Below, one piece after another: positions 7,532 through 14,416 of a stretch of DNA of 15,326 bases. The notes beneath the pieces are model-generated. The model worked only from the letters and a program-made list of their open reading frames with translations. It was not told the DNA's origin and made no database searches. Origin of the DNA: Bacteroides_E sp964522975 (GTDB taxonomy: Bacteria > Bacteroidota > Bacteroidia > Bacteroidales > Bacteroidaceae). The stretch spans positions 1 through 15,326 of the forward strand of contig CAZFXK010000062.1 in assembly GCA_964522975.1 (NCBI GenBank), in the 5' to 3' direction. The translations under genes were made by a program, and so were the position numbers. Each line of letters opens with the position of its first letter. Position 1 is the stretch's first letter.

Positions 7532-8005
7532 TTATTGTGTTTGTTTGTTTTTCTTTTTATTTTCTTTTGAACATATATCGCACAACCCATAGAGATAGAG
7601 AGAATAATGAGAAACTTCAAATTTGGAGAATTCAGCAGATTCTATTTCTTTTTGGAGTTTCTTGTTTTTCTGTTCTATTATTTTTCCACATTTAGTACAT
7701 ATCAAATGGTGATGGATAAAACGATTATATGTTTTCTCATATTGGGATGAATTCCCAAATTGGTGTCGAACCACCAATTGAGCATCAATTAATAGAGTAA
7801 TAGTATTATAAAGCGTAGCACGACTTACTCTAAACTTGCCTTGTTCTCTCATTAAAGAATAGAGAGTATCTATATCAAAATGATCATCTATTGAATAAAT
7901 TGTATCTAAAATAGCATAACGCTCCGGTGTCTTGCGATGACCTTTCAAGTTTAGATATTCAGTAAAAATCTGCTCTACTATTTTATCTGAGTCTTTATCT
8001 CCCAC
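7532..8005 (-). CDS. Fur-family metal- or peroxide-responsive repressor
   Basis: The 157-residue product has the Fur layout. A winged-helix DNA-binding domain covers roughly residues 10-85, with recognition helix RVSRATLYNTITLL at 59-72. A C-terminal dimerisation and metal-binding domain follows. Visible ligand candidates include H42, the histidines of HHHLIC at 98-100, and two structural CxxC pairs (C103/C106 and C142/C145) typical of a zinc site. Whether it senses iron (Fur), peroxide (PerR) or zinc (Zur) cannot be decided from the sequence, so I give no symbol. The start is GTG at 8003-8005: an in-frame TAA lies two codons upstream and there is no nearby ATG. It has its own -7 box and an inverted repeat just upstream that could be an autoregulatory operator. 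purA follows after 8 bases. Confidence 0.92.
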   Translation of the reverse strand: MGDKDSDKIVEQIFTEYLNLKGHRKTPERYAILDTIYSIDDHFDIDTLYSLMREQGKFRVSRATLYNTITLLIDAQLVVRHQFGNSSQYEKTYNRFIHHHLICTKCGKIIEQKNKKLQKEIESAEFSKFEVSHYSLYLYGLCDICSKENKKKNKQTQ

Positions 8006-8032
8006 AATTATTTATAATCTAATCTACAACAA

Positions 8033-8040
8033 CAAAGTTA
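8033..8040 (-). promoter_or_regulatory. -7 promoter box of fur-purA
   Basis: The minus strand reads TAACTTTG, an exact TAnnTTTG match, 27 bases before the GTG start. No TTTG is present at the usual -33 distance; instead the region holds the inverted repeat at 8046-8069, which would fit an activated or repressed promoter. Confidence 0.55.
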
Positions 8041-8045
8041 AGTCT

Positions 8046-8069
8046 TTTTAATCAAAATAACGATTAAAA
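8046..8069. promoter_or_regulatory. Inverted repeat upstream of fur, possible operator
   Basis: Perfect 8-base arms TTTTAATC (8046-8053) and GATTAAAA (8062-8069) are separated by 8 bases. The repeat starts 5 bases upstream of the fur -7 box, covering the -33 region. It does not match the classical Fur box. The AT-rich stem has no T run after it, so a terminator is unlikely. Confidence 0.4.
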
Positions 8070-8077
8070 CAAACTTT

Positions 8078-8746
8078 TTACAAGTAAGATAACTCTTCTT
8101 GAATCATAAAATATATTTTTTGCTCTTTTTCATTATCAGACTGTTTAAAAGAAGTCAACAAAGGTTTCAAATAGGCCCTATGTTGTGCACTCTTAGATAT
8201 AAATTTTCGCAAAGCCAAAAAAGAGGCACTACTCAAAGCATAGGAATCATCTTTCATTGCGCTAAGAGACTGACTAATAAACTCATTTGATAAACGTTCA
8301 TCTAGTTCGGCTTCTTTATTCAATATACGAGAAAAAGTCAAAAAACCACATATTTGTATCATCTCATCCAAACTAGCCATCCAACGAAAAGAGATAGATA
8401 AGCCATAGGATAAATATTGAAAGAGATGCATCGCTGTCATTTCAGCAATTTCTTTATTTAAAATAGTCCTCGCCCATTCATCAGCTAACTCAGGAGTAAA
8501 ACTCTCTATGGGCTGTAACAAACCGGATAAAATTTTAAATTCCCTGACATTCTCTTTCCATAGAGCTTGAGCCAGTTCATGATCTTTATCCCAACGATTA
8601 GCCATAGTCCTTAGAGTGGGCAAATCCACTCCGAAATTCAAACCATAAGTCAACCCTTTCTGTCGCATACTATGCGATACAACTCCATTCATAGCTGAAC
8701 GAAGTTGTATTCTTATCTCTCTTATTTTATCTTCTAATGCCATCAT
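8078..8746 (-). CDS. AlkD-like HEAT-repeat protein (DNA alkylation repair family)
   Basis: The 222-residue all-helical protein resembles the AlkD-like superfamily (PF08713), whose studied members are HEAT/ARM-repeat DNA glycosylases for alkylated purines. Features visible are the N-terminal LRSAMNGVVSHSMRQKGL segment, LRTMANRW, and ALWKENVREFKILSGLL near residues 62-78, which resembles the conserved W...REF..L helix of the family. I cannot align it well enough to say whether the catalytic aspartate/arginine pair is kept. It has no signal peptide. The ATG at 8744-8746 overlaps the last base of the DPP III stop (TAATG), so the two genes are probably translationally coupled; a second ATG follows at once (8741-8743). 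Such a domain is, as I recall, fused to DPP III in Porphyromonas gingivalis, which raises doubt that DNA repair is its job. Confidence 0.8.
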   Translation of the reverse strand: MMALEDKIREIRIQLRSAMNGVVSHSMRQKGLTYGLNFGVDLPTLRTMANRWDKDHELAQALWKENVREFKILSGLLQPIESFTPELADEWARTILNKEIAEMTAMHLFQYLSYGLSISFRWMASLDEMIQICGFLTFSRILNKEAELDERLSNEFISQSLSAMKDDSYALSSASFLALRKFISKSAQHRAYLKPLLTSFKQSDNEKEQKIYFMIQEELSYL

Positions 8747-10791
8747 TAATCATTTAGGGAGGGTAAGAAAGAGTAGTCTTTACTATAGCGAAGCATTTGT
8801 TCGCTATAACCCTCATCATAACTAACCGTGATATCAATAACTTCTCCTTCATTGTCAACTTTCGTATGATATACAGGATTAACAAATCCTTTATAAGGAG
8901 CTAAATTTAATTTAGCATAACGTTCCAACACTTCTGCATGAAGAACCGGATCTATCTTAACTGCATACGTTTCAACCAACGTACGAGCAGCTTCAAAATC
9001 TCCGGTAGAGCGAATAGCTTGTATCTCAGCTAATAATACACCAAACAATTCTCTCACTTTTGAATAGTCATTCACTACAACATAAGTTTTCCCCTCTTTA
9101 TTAACCAGTTCGATGGTCTTATCTTCCTTGCCTTTCTCATATACCCAGCGAGCAATTAACTGGCGATTACGCATATGCGACTCTTCAATATCATTGCCTA
9201 AATCAATCCTTACCAGTTGAGTCATCAATCCATTCATTAAGAAATTGTAATACTCTGCCTTATAAGCCTCCTCATTAGGCATCAAACCTAATTCAATCAA
9301 TTTAGAATCAGCTACATAGTAAAGTCCAAATAAGTCTGCACGAGCTTCTTCAATAGTTGCACCGTATGCTTTCAAAGCATCTTCTGCACCGGGTAATATT
9401 TTCCCTGAACCGTGTCCTAAACATTCATGCAGATCAGTATGTAAGTTTCCGGTTAAATCACCATATTTATCTATTAAATCTATCTCAGCCTGACTATATG
9501 CAAACTCTTCAACAAAACCACTCCCGTGTGCAGCCTTATTGTATGCATCTGTTATATTACTAATAGTAACTGATTTAGAACCATGTAGACTTCGTATCCA
9601 ATTGGCATTTGGAAGATTAATGCCTATAGCCGTTGCCGGATATAAGTCACCACTTAGCATAGCTGCTGTAATTACTTTTGCCGATACCCCTTTTACTTCT
9701 TCTTTCTTAAACTCTGGAGCTACTGGAGAATGATCTTCGAACCATTGCGCATTACTACTGATTAATTCTGTACGATGTGTGGCCTCTAAGTCTTTAAAGT
9801 TCACAATGGATTCCCAGCTTGCTTTCAATCCTAAAGGATCTCCATATGTTTCTGTAAATCCATTAACAAAATCAACCCTGGAGTCTAAATCCTTTACCCA
9901 TAATATACTATAGTCATCATAGGTTTTTAAATCACCGCTCTCATAATAAGCTATAAGTTTATGTATTACCACTTTTTGTTGTTCATTTTCTGCTACCTCT
10001 TCAGCTTTTCCAAGCCAATAAACAATTTTTTCTATAGCCTCAGTATAAAGTCCTCCTACTTTCCATACTTTCTCTTGAAGAATTCCATTTTCTTTAACTA
10101 AACGGCTATTTAGCCCATAAGATATAGGCGTTTTATCATTCGGATCTTTTTTTTCATTGTAGAAGGCTTCAGCCTCAGCTTGAGTAACACCTTGGTAATA
10201 GTTGCAAGCAGAAGTGGCAATTAAATCAACCCCATCAGCCTGATTTACTCTTTTAGGCATCACTGTAGGATCAAAGATTACCGGAGACAAGATTTCATAA
10301 AGTTTTTCTGCAGAAATATTTTCTTCCAGAGGCAATAGAGATTCATCAATACTTAACAAGGCTTCTTTAAAAAATGAATTTGAAAATCCCGGCGCAAATT
10401 TATCCATCCCATAATGATGATGAATACCATTTGAAAACCATACTCTTTTTAAATAAACCTCTAAAGCTTTAAATTCCTCACTGTTTCGATCATCTTTATA
10501 GTTGGTATAAATTGCTTCTAAAGTTCTTCGTATGCTTAAATTATATTTACCATTCTGATCATATAAAATATCCCTTCCGGATTGTGCCGCTTCAGATAAA
10601 TAATAAATTAATTTTTTTTGTTGTAGGGTTAAATCATCAAACCCTGGTACTTGATAGCGTAAAATTTGTAAATCAGCGAATCGTTCCACGTTATAATCAA
10701 AATTATCATTCATACTACTCGTTGTGTTTGTTTTTTTACAGGCTGTAAACAGAACAAAAACCAATATAAAAAGTAAATTTATTTTCTTCAT
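8746..10791 (-). CDS. Dipeptidyl-peptidase III (family M49) lipoprotein
   Basis: This 681-residue zinc exopeptidase removes dipeptides from the N-terminus of short peptides. The M49 motif HECLGH begins at H455, giving zinc ligands H455 and H460 and catalytic E456. EEARAD at 481-486 supplies the third ligand, E482. The N-terminus is a lipoprotein signal ending LFTAC, with the lipidated cysteine at C18. The residues after it (KKTNTT) lack the acidic surface-export signal of Bacteroidota lipoproteins, so I infer a periplasm-facing anchor. Many DPP III enzymes are cytosolic, but the Bacteroides enzyme has the same HEC motif with a reactive cysteine. It is the first gene of an operon with the AlkD-like gene, which overlaps its stop. 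Length and motifs look intact. Confidence 0.93.
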   Translation of the reverse strand: MKKINLLFILVFVLFTACKKTNTTSSMNDNFDYNVERFADLQILRYQVPGFDDLTLQQKKLIYYLSEAAQSGRDILYDQNGKYNLSIRRTLEAIYTNYKDDRNSEEFKALEVYLKRVWFSNGIHHHYGMDKFAPGFSNSFFKEALLSIDESLLPLEENISAEKLYEILSPVIFDPTVMPKRVNQADGVDLIATSACNYYQGVTQAEAEAFYNEKKDPNDKTPISYGLNSRLVKENGILQEKVWKVGGLYTEAIEKIVYWLGKAEEVAENEQQKVVIHKLIAYYESGDLKTYDDYSILWVKDLDSRVDFVNGFTETYGDPLGLKASWESIVNFKDLEATHRTELISSNAQWFEDHSPVAPEFKKEEVKGVSAKVITAAMLSGDLYPATAIGINLPNANWIRSLHGSKSVTISNITDAYNKAAHGSGFVEEFAYSQAEIDLIDKYGDLTGNLHTDLHECLGHGSGKILPGAEDALKAYGATIEEARADLFGLYYVADSKLIELGLMPNEEAYKAEYYNFLMNGLMTQLVRIDLGNDIEESHMRNRQLIARWVYEKGKEDKTIELVNKEGKTYVVVNDYSKVRELFGVLLAEIQAIRSTGDFEAARTLVETYAVKIDPVLHAEVLERYAKLNLAPYKGFVNPVYHTKVDNEGEVIDITVSYDEGYSEQMLRYSKDYSFLPSLND

Positions 10792-10817
10792 GTTGGCGAA
10801 TTTAAGTCATTAAATTG

Positions 10818-10870
10818 AAAAAAAGGAAATACAAAAAAAATGGACTCCCATTGATTTCATATTTCCTTTT
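10818..10870 (-). terminator. Terminator of the AraC-type regulator gene
   Basis: An outer 11-bp stem (AAAAGGAAATA 10821-10831 with TATTTCCTTTT 10860-10870) encloses a small hairpin (AATGG 10839-10843 with CCATT 10848-10852). On the minus strand the outer arm runs into seven T (the A run at 10818-10824). It lies 18 bases past the regulator's stop and before the DPP III start. Confidence 0.7.
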
Positions 10871-10888
10871 AAATACTTTTAAATGCAT

Positions 10889-11338
10889 TTATTTTTTCTC
10901 TTGAGTATGTGTGTGTTTTTTTCGATACGTATTAGGTGTTTCACCTACATTACGATAAAATGCAGCATAAAACGATTGTCGATTAGCAAAACCAACCATG
11001 GCACTAATTTCTTCAATGTTTTTGTCCACATACCTCTTGTCTTTTAACAAATGCAAAGCATCACGAATACGATGCTCATTCAATAAACTTGAAAAATTTT
11101 TTCCAAACCGAGAATTAACTACTGCAGATAAATAACGAGTATTGGTGTTCAATTCCTCTGCTAACTCTTTTGCAGAGAAAGATGAATCCCTATAGCGTTT
11201 TTGTACTACAACAATATTCAAAATCTTGTCATACAATTCATCAGCCAATTCCGGTCGGATGAGAGAACGATACGCAGCGTCTTTGTCCTCCCGTTCCCTA
11301 ATGTTGTAGGGGTGTCTTTTCGGATTTTCTTTTTTCAT
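10889..11338 (-). CDS. AraC-type helix-turn-helix regulator, stand-alone DNA-binding domain
   Basis: The 149-residue protein is almost only an AraC/XylS DNA-binding domain. The first helix-turn-helix covers about residues 54-79 (FSAKELAEELNTNTRYLSAVVNSRFG) in two linked helices. The second covers about 105-140, with IEEISAMVGFANRQSFYAAFYRNVGETP, the family signature that ends in the typical P..YR. The first 45 residues are basic then acidic and do not form a recognisable ligand-binding domain, so any signal must come from elsewhere or it acts constitutively. It diverges from recQ across a 344-base gap rich in dyads, where it might bind. The start ATG at 11336-11338 gives MKKENPKRHPYN. Targets are unknown. 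Confidence 0.88.
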   Translation of the reverse strand: MKKENPKRHPYNIREREDKDAAYRSLIRPELADELYDKILNIVVVQKRYRDSSFSAKELAEELNTNTRYLSAVVNSRFGKNFSSLLNEHRIRDALHLLKDKRYVDKNIEEISAMVGFANRQSFYAAFYRNVGETPNTYRKKHTHTQEKK

Positions 11339-11682
11339 ACAATTACACTTAAATTCACATCAATAGAGTTATCAACAAACAAAATCAAAAATTGTTTAGA
11401 CCAACAACGAAAAAACATACAACGATTAAACACTTTTTAATGATTTTATTTGTCTTAATCACACTAAAAACCGAACATCTAAGATATTCTGATTTTGAAC
11501 ATAACATCAAAAGATGTTGATACAAGATACCAAAACATTTTTAATACACAAAGAATATACTCATATTCAGATAGTTAAATAATATTTCAATCTTTATTTA
11601 CGGAATTATACACTTAAAATATATTAACTCTTTTTAACACAAAAGCACCTGATAAAATAACATATTCACGTACCTTCAAATC
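11339..11682. other. Divergent intergenic region between the AraC-type gene and recQ
   Basis: No gene is visible in these 344 AT-rich bases, and there is no convincing promoter for either neighbour. It holds several dyads: GAACATCTAAGATATTC (11473-11489, one mismatch), AACATC-aaaa-GATGTT (11503-11518), and the pair GATTAA (11424-11429) with TTAATC (11455-11460). A near-repeat of a CAYTTTTTAAT segment occurs at about 11430 and 11535. Most likely it carries the two promoters and regulator sites. Confidence 0.5.
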
Positions 11683-13479
11683 ATGAAAAAAACACTGAAA
11701 AAGTATTTTGGATTTGACTCTTTTCGTCCATTCCAAAAAGAGATTATAGAACGATTAGTAGAAAAAAAGGATGCTTTAGTTATTATGCCTACCGGAGGCG
11801 GAAAATCTCTTTGTTATCAATTAACAGCTCTTTTATTGCCGGGGACCACCATTGTTGTTTCTCCTCTAATATCATTGATGAAAGATCAAGTAGAATATCT
11901 TAAAAATAGTGGTATAGAGGCAGAAGCATTGAATAGTAGTAATGCGGATGAGGAAAACAGAAACATAAAAACGAAGTGTTTAGCCGGGAAGGTTAAGTTA
12001 CTTTATGTTTCTCCCGAAAAACTACTAAGTGAGACAGATTATTTGTTACGAGATATTGAAGTCTCTCTTTTTGCCATTGATGAAGCACATTGCATCTCAC
12101 AATGGGGGCATGATTTTAGACCGGAGTATGCCCAATTAGGCTTTCTACATCAAAAATTCCCTAAAACTCCAATTGTTGCTTTAACGGCTACTGCTGATAA
12201 AATTACAAGAGAAGATATTATAAAACAGCTTAAACTGGAAAATCCTCAACTTTTTTTAACCTCTTTTGATCGCCCCAATCTACATCTGGAAGTTAGACGA
12301 GGATATACTCAAAAAGAGAAGAATCAAGCAATCTTTGAATTTATAAAACAACGCACGGACGAAAGTGGAATTATATATTGTTTAAGCCGCAAGAACACAG
12401 AGAAGATTGCTTCATTTTTAACAAAACAGGGTATTTCTTGTAAAGTTTATCATGCCGGACTATCTAATAAGGTAAGAGAAGAAGCTCAGGAAGATTTCAT
12501 TAACGATCGCATCCAAATAATATGTGCTACCATAGCTTTCGGCATGGGAATTGACAAATCCAATGTACGCTGGGTCATTCATTATAATCTACCTAAAAGC
12601 ATAGAAAATTTCTATCAGGAAATTGGACGTGCAGGTCGTGATGGATTACCGAGTGACACTCTTCTTTTTTATTCTATTGGCGATGTAATATTGCTTTCTC
12701 AATTTGCCAATGAAAGTAAACAACAAGAAATTAATTTAGAGAAACTCAACAGAATGCAGCAATATGCAGAATCAAGTAACTGCAGACGTAGAATATTACT
12801 TAACTATTTTGGAGAAACCACAGCCACCGATTGTGGTAATTGTGATGTTTGCTTAAGTCCACCACAAAAAGTCGATGGTACAATAGTAATTCAAAAAGCA
12901 TTAAGTGCAGTTGCAAGAACCAATCAGCAAATTGGCATAACCCTTCTTATTGAAATTTTAAGAGGCTTACGTAACAGTAAAATAATACAAAACAATTATC
13001 ATTTATTGAAAACATTTGGAATAGGTAAAAATACTTCTGCTCGCGACTGGCAAGATTATTTACTTCAAATGATTCATCTGGGTTATTTAGAAATAGCTTA
13101 TAACGAATTCAATCATCTAAAAATCACATCTTTAGGAAATCAAGTCCTATTTGGTAAGGTAAAAGCTGATTTAGTGGCTATAGAGAAAAACAAAGAGAAA
13201 AAAACAGTCCAAAAGAAAGTCAAGAAAACCACAGACTTTCCTTCAATTGAAAATGAAGACCTATTTGAAGAACTTAAAAAACTTAGAAAGGAATTGGCTA
13301 AAGAAGAAGGAGTTCCTGCTTATCTGGTATTTTCTGATAGAACCCTACGCATACTAGCCAACACTCAACCTACAACCATCACAGCCTTCGGTTTAATTCA
13401 TGGTGTAGGTGAATACAAACAGGAGAAATATGGAACTATTTTCATTCAATGCATCAAGGAATTTTCAACAAAAAACTAA
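11683..13479 (+). CDS. recQ: RecQ-family ATP-dependent DNA helicase
   Basis: RecQ unwinds DNA 3'-5' during recombination and fork repair. The 598-residue protein has the full bacterial architecture. The helicase core starts with FRPFQKE and the Walker A MPTGGGKS (K41), followed by DEAH at 133-136 inside IDEAHCISQWGHDFRPEY and motif VI QEIGRAGRDG at 312-321. The RecQ-Ct zinc site is formed by C367, C384, C387 and C390, and a winged helix follows. A lysine-rich linker near 505-515 leads to a C-terminal HRDC domain from about 524 (KKLRKELAKEEGVPAYLVFSDRTL). Length is close to E. coli RecQ (about 610). Bacteroidota often have a second, longer RecQ, and this is the shorter HRDC-bearing type. It starts at ATG 11683 and ends 12 bases from the convergent TPR gene, with no terminator hairpin between them. 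Confidence 0.96.
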   Translation: MKKTLKKYFGFDSFRPFQKEIIERLVEKKDALVIMPTGGGKSLCYQLTALLLPGTTIVVSPLISLMKDQVEYLKNSGIEAEALNSSNADEENRNIKTKCLAGKVKLLYVSPEKLLSETDYLLRDIEVSLFAIDEAHCISQWGHDFRPEYAQLGFLHQKFPKTPIVALTATADKITREDIIKQLKLENPQLFLTSFDRPNLHLEVRRGYTQKEKNQAIFEFIKQRTDESGIIYCLSRKNTEKIASFLTKQGISCKVYHAGLSNKVREEAQEDFINDRIQIICATIAFGMGIDKSNVRWVIHYNLPKSIENFYQEIGRAGRDGLPSDTLLFYSIGDVILLSQFANESKQQEINLEKLNRMQQYAESSNCRRRILLNYFGETTATDCGNCDVCLSPPQKVDGTIVIQKALSAVARTNQQIGITLLIEILRGLRNSKIIQNNYHLLKTFGIGKNTSARDWQDYLLQMIHLGYLEIAYNEFNHLKITSLGNQVLFGKVKADLVAIEKNKEKKTVQKKVKKTTDFPSIENEDLFEELKKLRKELAKEEGVPAYLVFSDRTLRILANTQPTTITAFGLIHGVGEYKQEKYGTIFIQCIKEFSTKN

Positions 13480-13491
13480 TTGATTACTGCT

Positions 13492-14322
13492 TTATTTGCA
13501 TTGTTTTAATAAATCGCTTAATTCTATTTGAGGATAACCCAATTGAATAGCGCGCTCAAAACTTGCTTTTGCCAAGTATTTTTTTTCTATTTTTAGATAG
13601 ACCTCCCCTTTCAAAGCAAAAAGTTCAGCAGATTCAGAATTGAGTCTTTCGGCCGCTTCTATATCTAAAAGAGCCATATCCCATTGCTCTAATTCGAAAA
13701 AAACATTAGCTCGAGCCAAAAGAAGTAATTCATCTTCTGGGTATTCATTAATCATACGAGTTAAAATCTCATTTGCTTCTTTATACTTCTTTTCAGTCTG
13801 CGCTAAAGTAGCCAACCCCAATTGAGCATTATAATGATTCTCATCTATAGAAAGAATCTTTTTATAATCTATGCGTGCTGCAACATAATCACGATTGGTC
13901 AACGAAATATAAGCACGCATCAATAAGGCCTCAATATTTTCCGAATCAATATCTAAAGCCTGACAATAATCTATATATGCCCGTTTTGTTTCCCCTAATT
14001 CCATATAAACCGTAGCGCGATTAAGTATTATGGGCAGTGAATGTGGCGTAATATTTAAAGCATAAGTGTACGCTTCTATTGCTTCATCGTATTTTTTCTG
14101 TATACGACACATAGTTCCTATATTAGAAAAAAGTAAGGCGTTTTTTATGTTTGCAGGCTCTAATTTTAAGGCTCTTTGGAATAGATCTTCTGCTTCTTCA
14201 TACCTTTCTTGCTCCATGGCTTCTATGCCTTGAAGAGCCAGTTCAGTATAATCTTGTGCTTTTACTGAAAACACAAAAGAGGTAGACAGTAAAATAAATA
14301 ATGTGGTATATATTTTATTCAT
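13492..14322 (-). CDS. Secreted tetratricopeptide-repeat protein
   Basis: The 276-residue protein begins with a signal peptide (hydrophobic stretch at about 6-19, likely cut after VKA at residue 22), so it is exported to the periplasm or beyond. The rest is made of about seven TPR units of roughly 34 residues, for example EQERYEEAEDLFQRALKLEP, QKKYDEAIEAYTYALNITP, and EKKYLAKASFERAIQLGYP near the end. TPR arrays bind partner proteins; none can be named here. There is no lipobox cysteine. It is a single-gene unit: convergent with recQ on one side, divergent from the CDF exporter on the other, with a good -7 box and a palindrome in the shared upstream region. That arrangement hints at, but does not prove, shared control with the exporter. 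Confidence 0.87.
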   Translation of the reverse strand: MNKIYTTLFILLSTSFVFSVKAQDYTELALQGIEAMEQERYEEAEDLFQRALKLEPANIKNALLFSNIGTMCRIQKKYDEAIEAYTYALNITPHSLPIILNRATVYMELGETKRAYIDYCQALDIDSENIEALLMRAYISLTNRDYVAARIDYKKILSIDENHYNAQLGLATLAQTEKKYKEANEILTRMINEYPEDELLLLARANVFFELEQWDMALLDIEAAERLNSESAELFALKGEVYLKIEKKYLAKASFERAIQLGYPQIELSDLLKQCK

Positions 14323-14347
14323 ACTCTAAACTTAATAATTCATCACA

Positions 14348-14355
14348 CAAAGATA
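14348..14355 (-). promoter_or_regulatory. -7 promoter box of the TPR gene
   Basis: The minus strand reads TATCTTTG, an exact TAnnTTTG match, 25 bases before the start codon. No TTTG occurs at -33; the palindrome at 14371-14388 occupies that place. Confidence 0.55.
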
Positions 14356-14370
14356 AACAAACTGACCCTA

Positions 14371-14388
14371 TTTACTGTTAATAGTAAA
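14371..14388. promoter_or_regulatory. Palindrome between the TPR and CDF genes, possible shared operator
   Basis: TTTACTGTTAATAGTAAA is an 18-base palindrome with a single mismatched pair. It lies 15 bases upstream of the TPR -7 box and 28 bases before the CDF start codon, where a dimeric regulator could control both. It is not followed by a T run on either strand, though the plus side runs into A. Confidence 0.45.
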
Positions 14389-14416
14389 AAAATAGAAACA
14401 TTCTATCATAAAGATT

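Noticed and set aside
8738..8775. Programmed frameshift joining DPP III to the AlkD-like gene
   Set aside because: There is no slippery heptamer near the DPP III stop, and the AlkD frame has a TGA two codons before its ATG. Coupled re-initiation explains the overlap better.
10797..10804. TAAATTCG just ahead of the DPP III start as a -7 box
   Set aside because: One base off consensus, no -33 box at the right distance, and it would leave almost no leader before the ATG.
11671..11678. TACCTTCA as a recQ -7 box
   Set aside because: Two mismatches to TAnnTTTG, no TTTG upstream, and only a few bases from the ATG.
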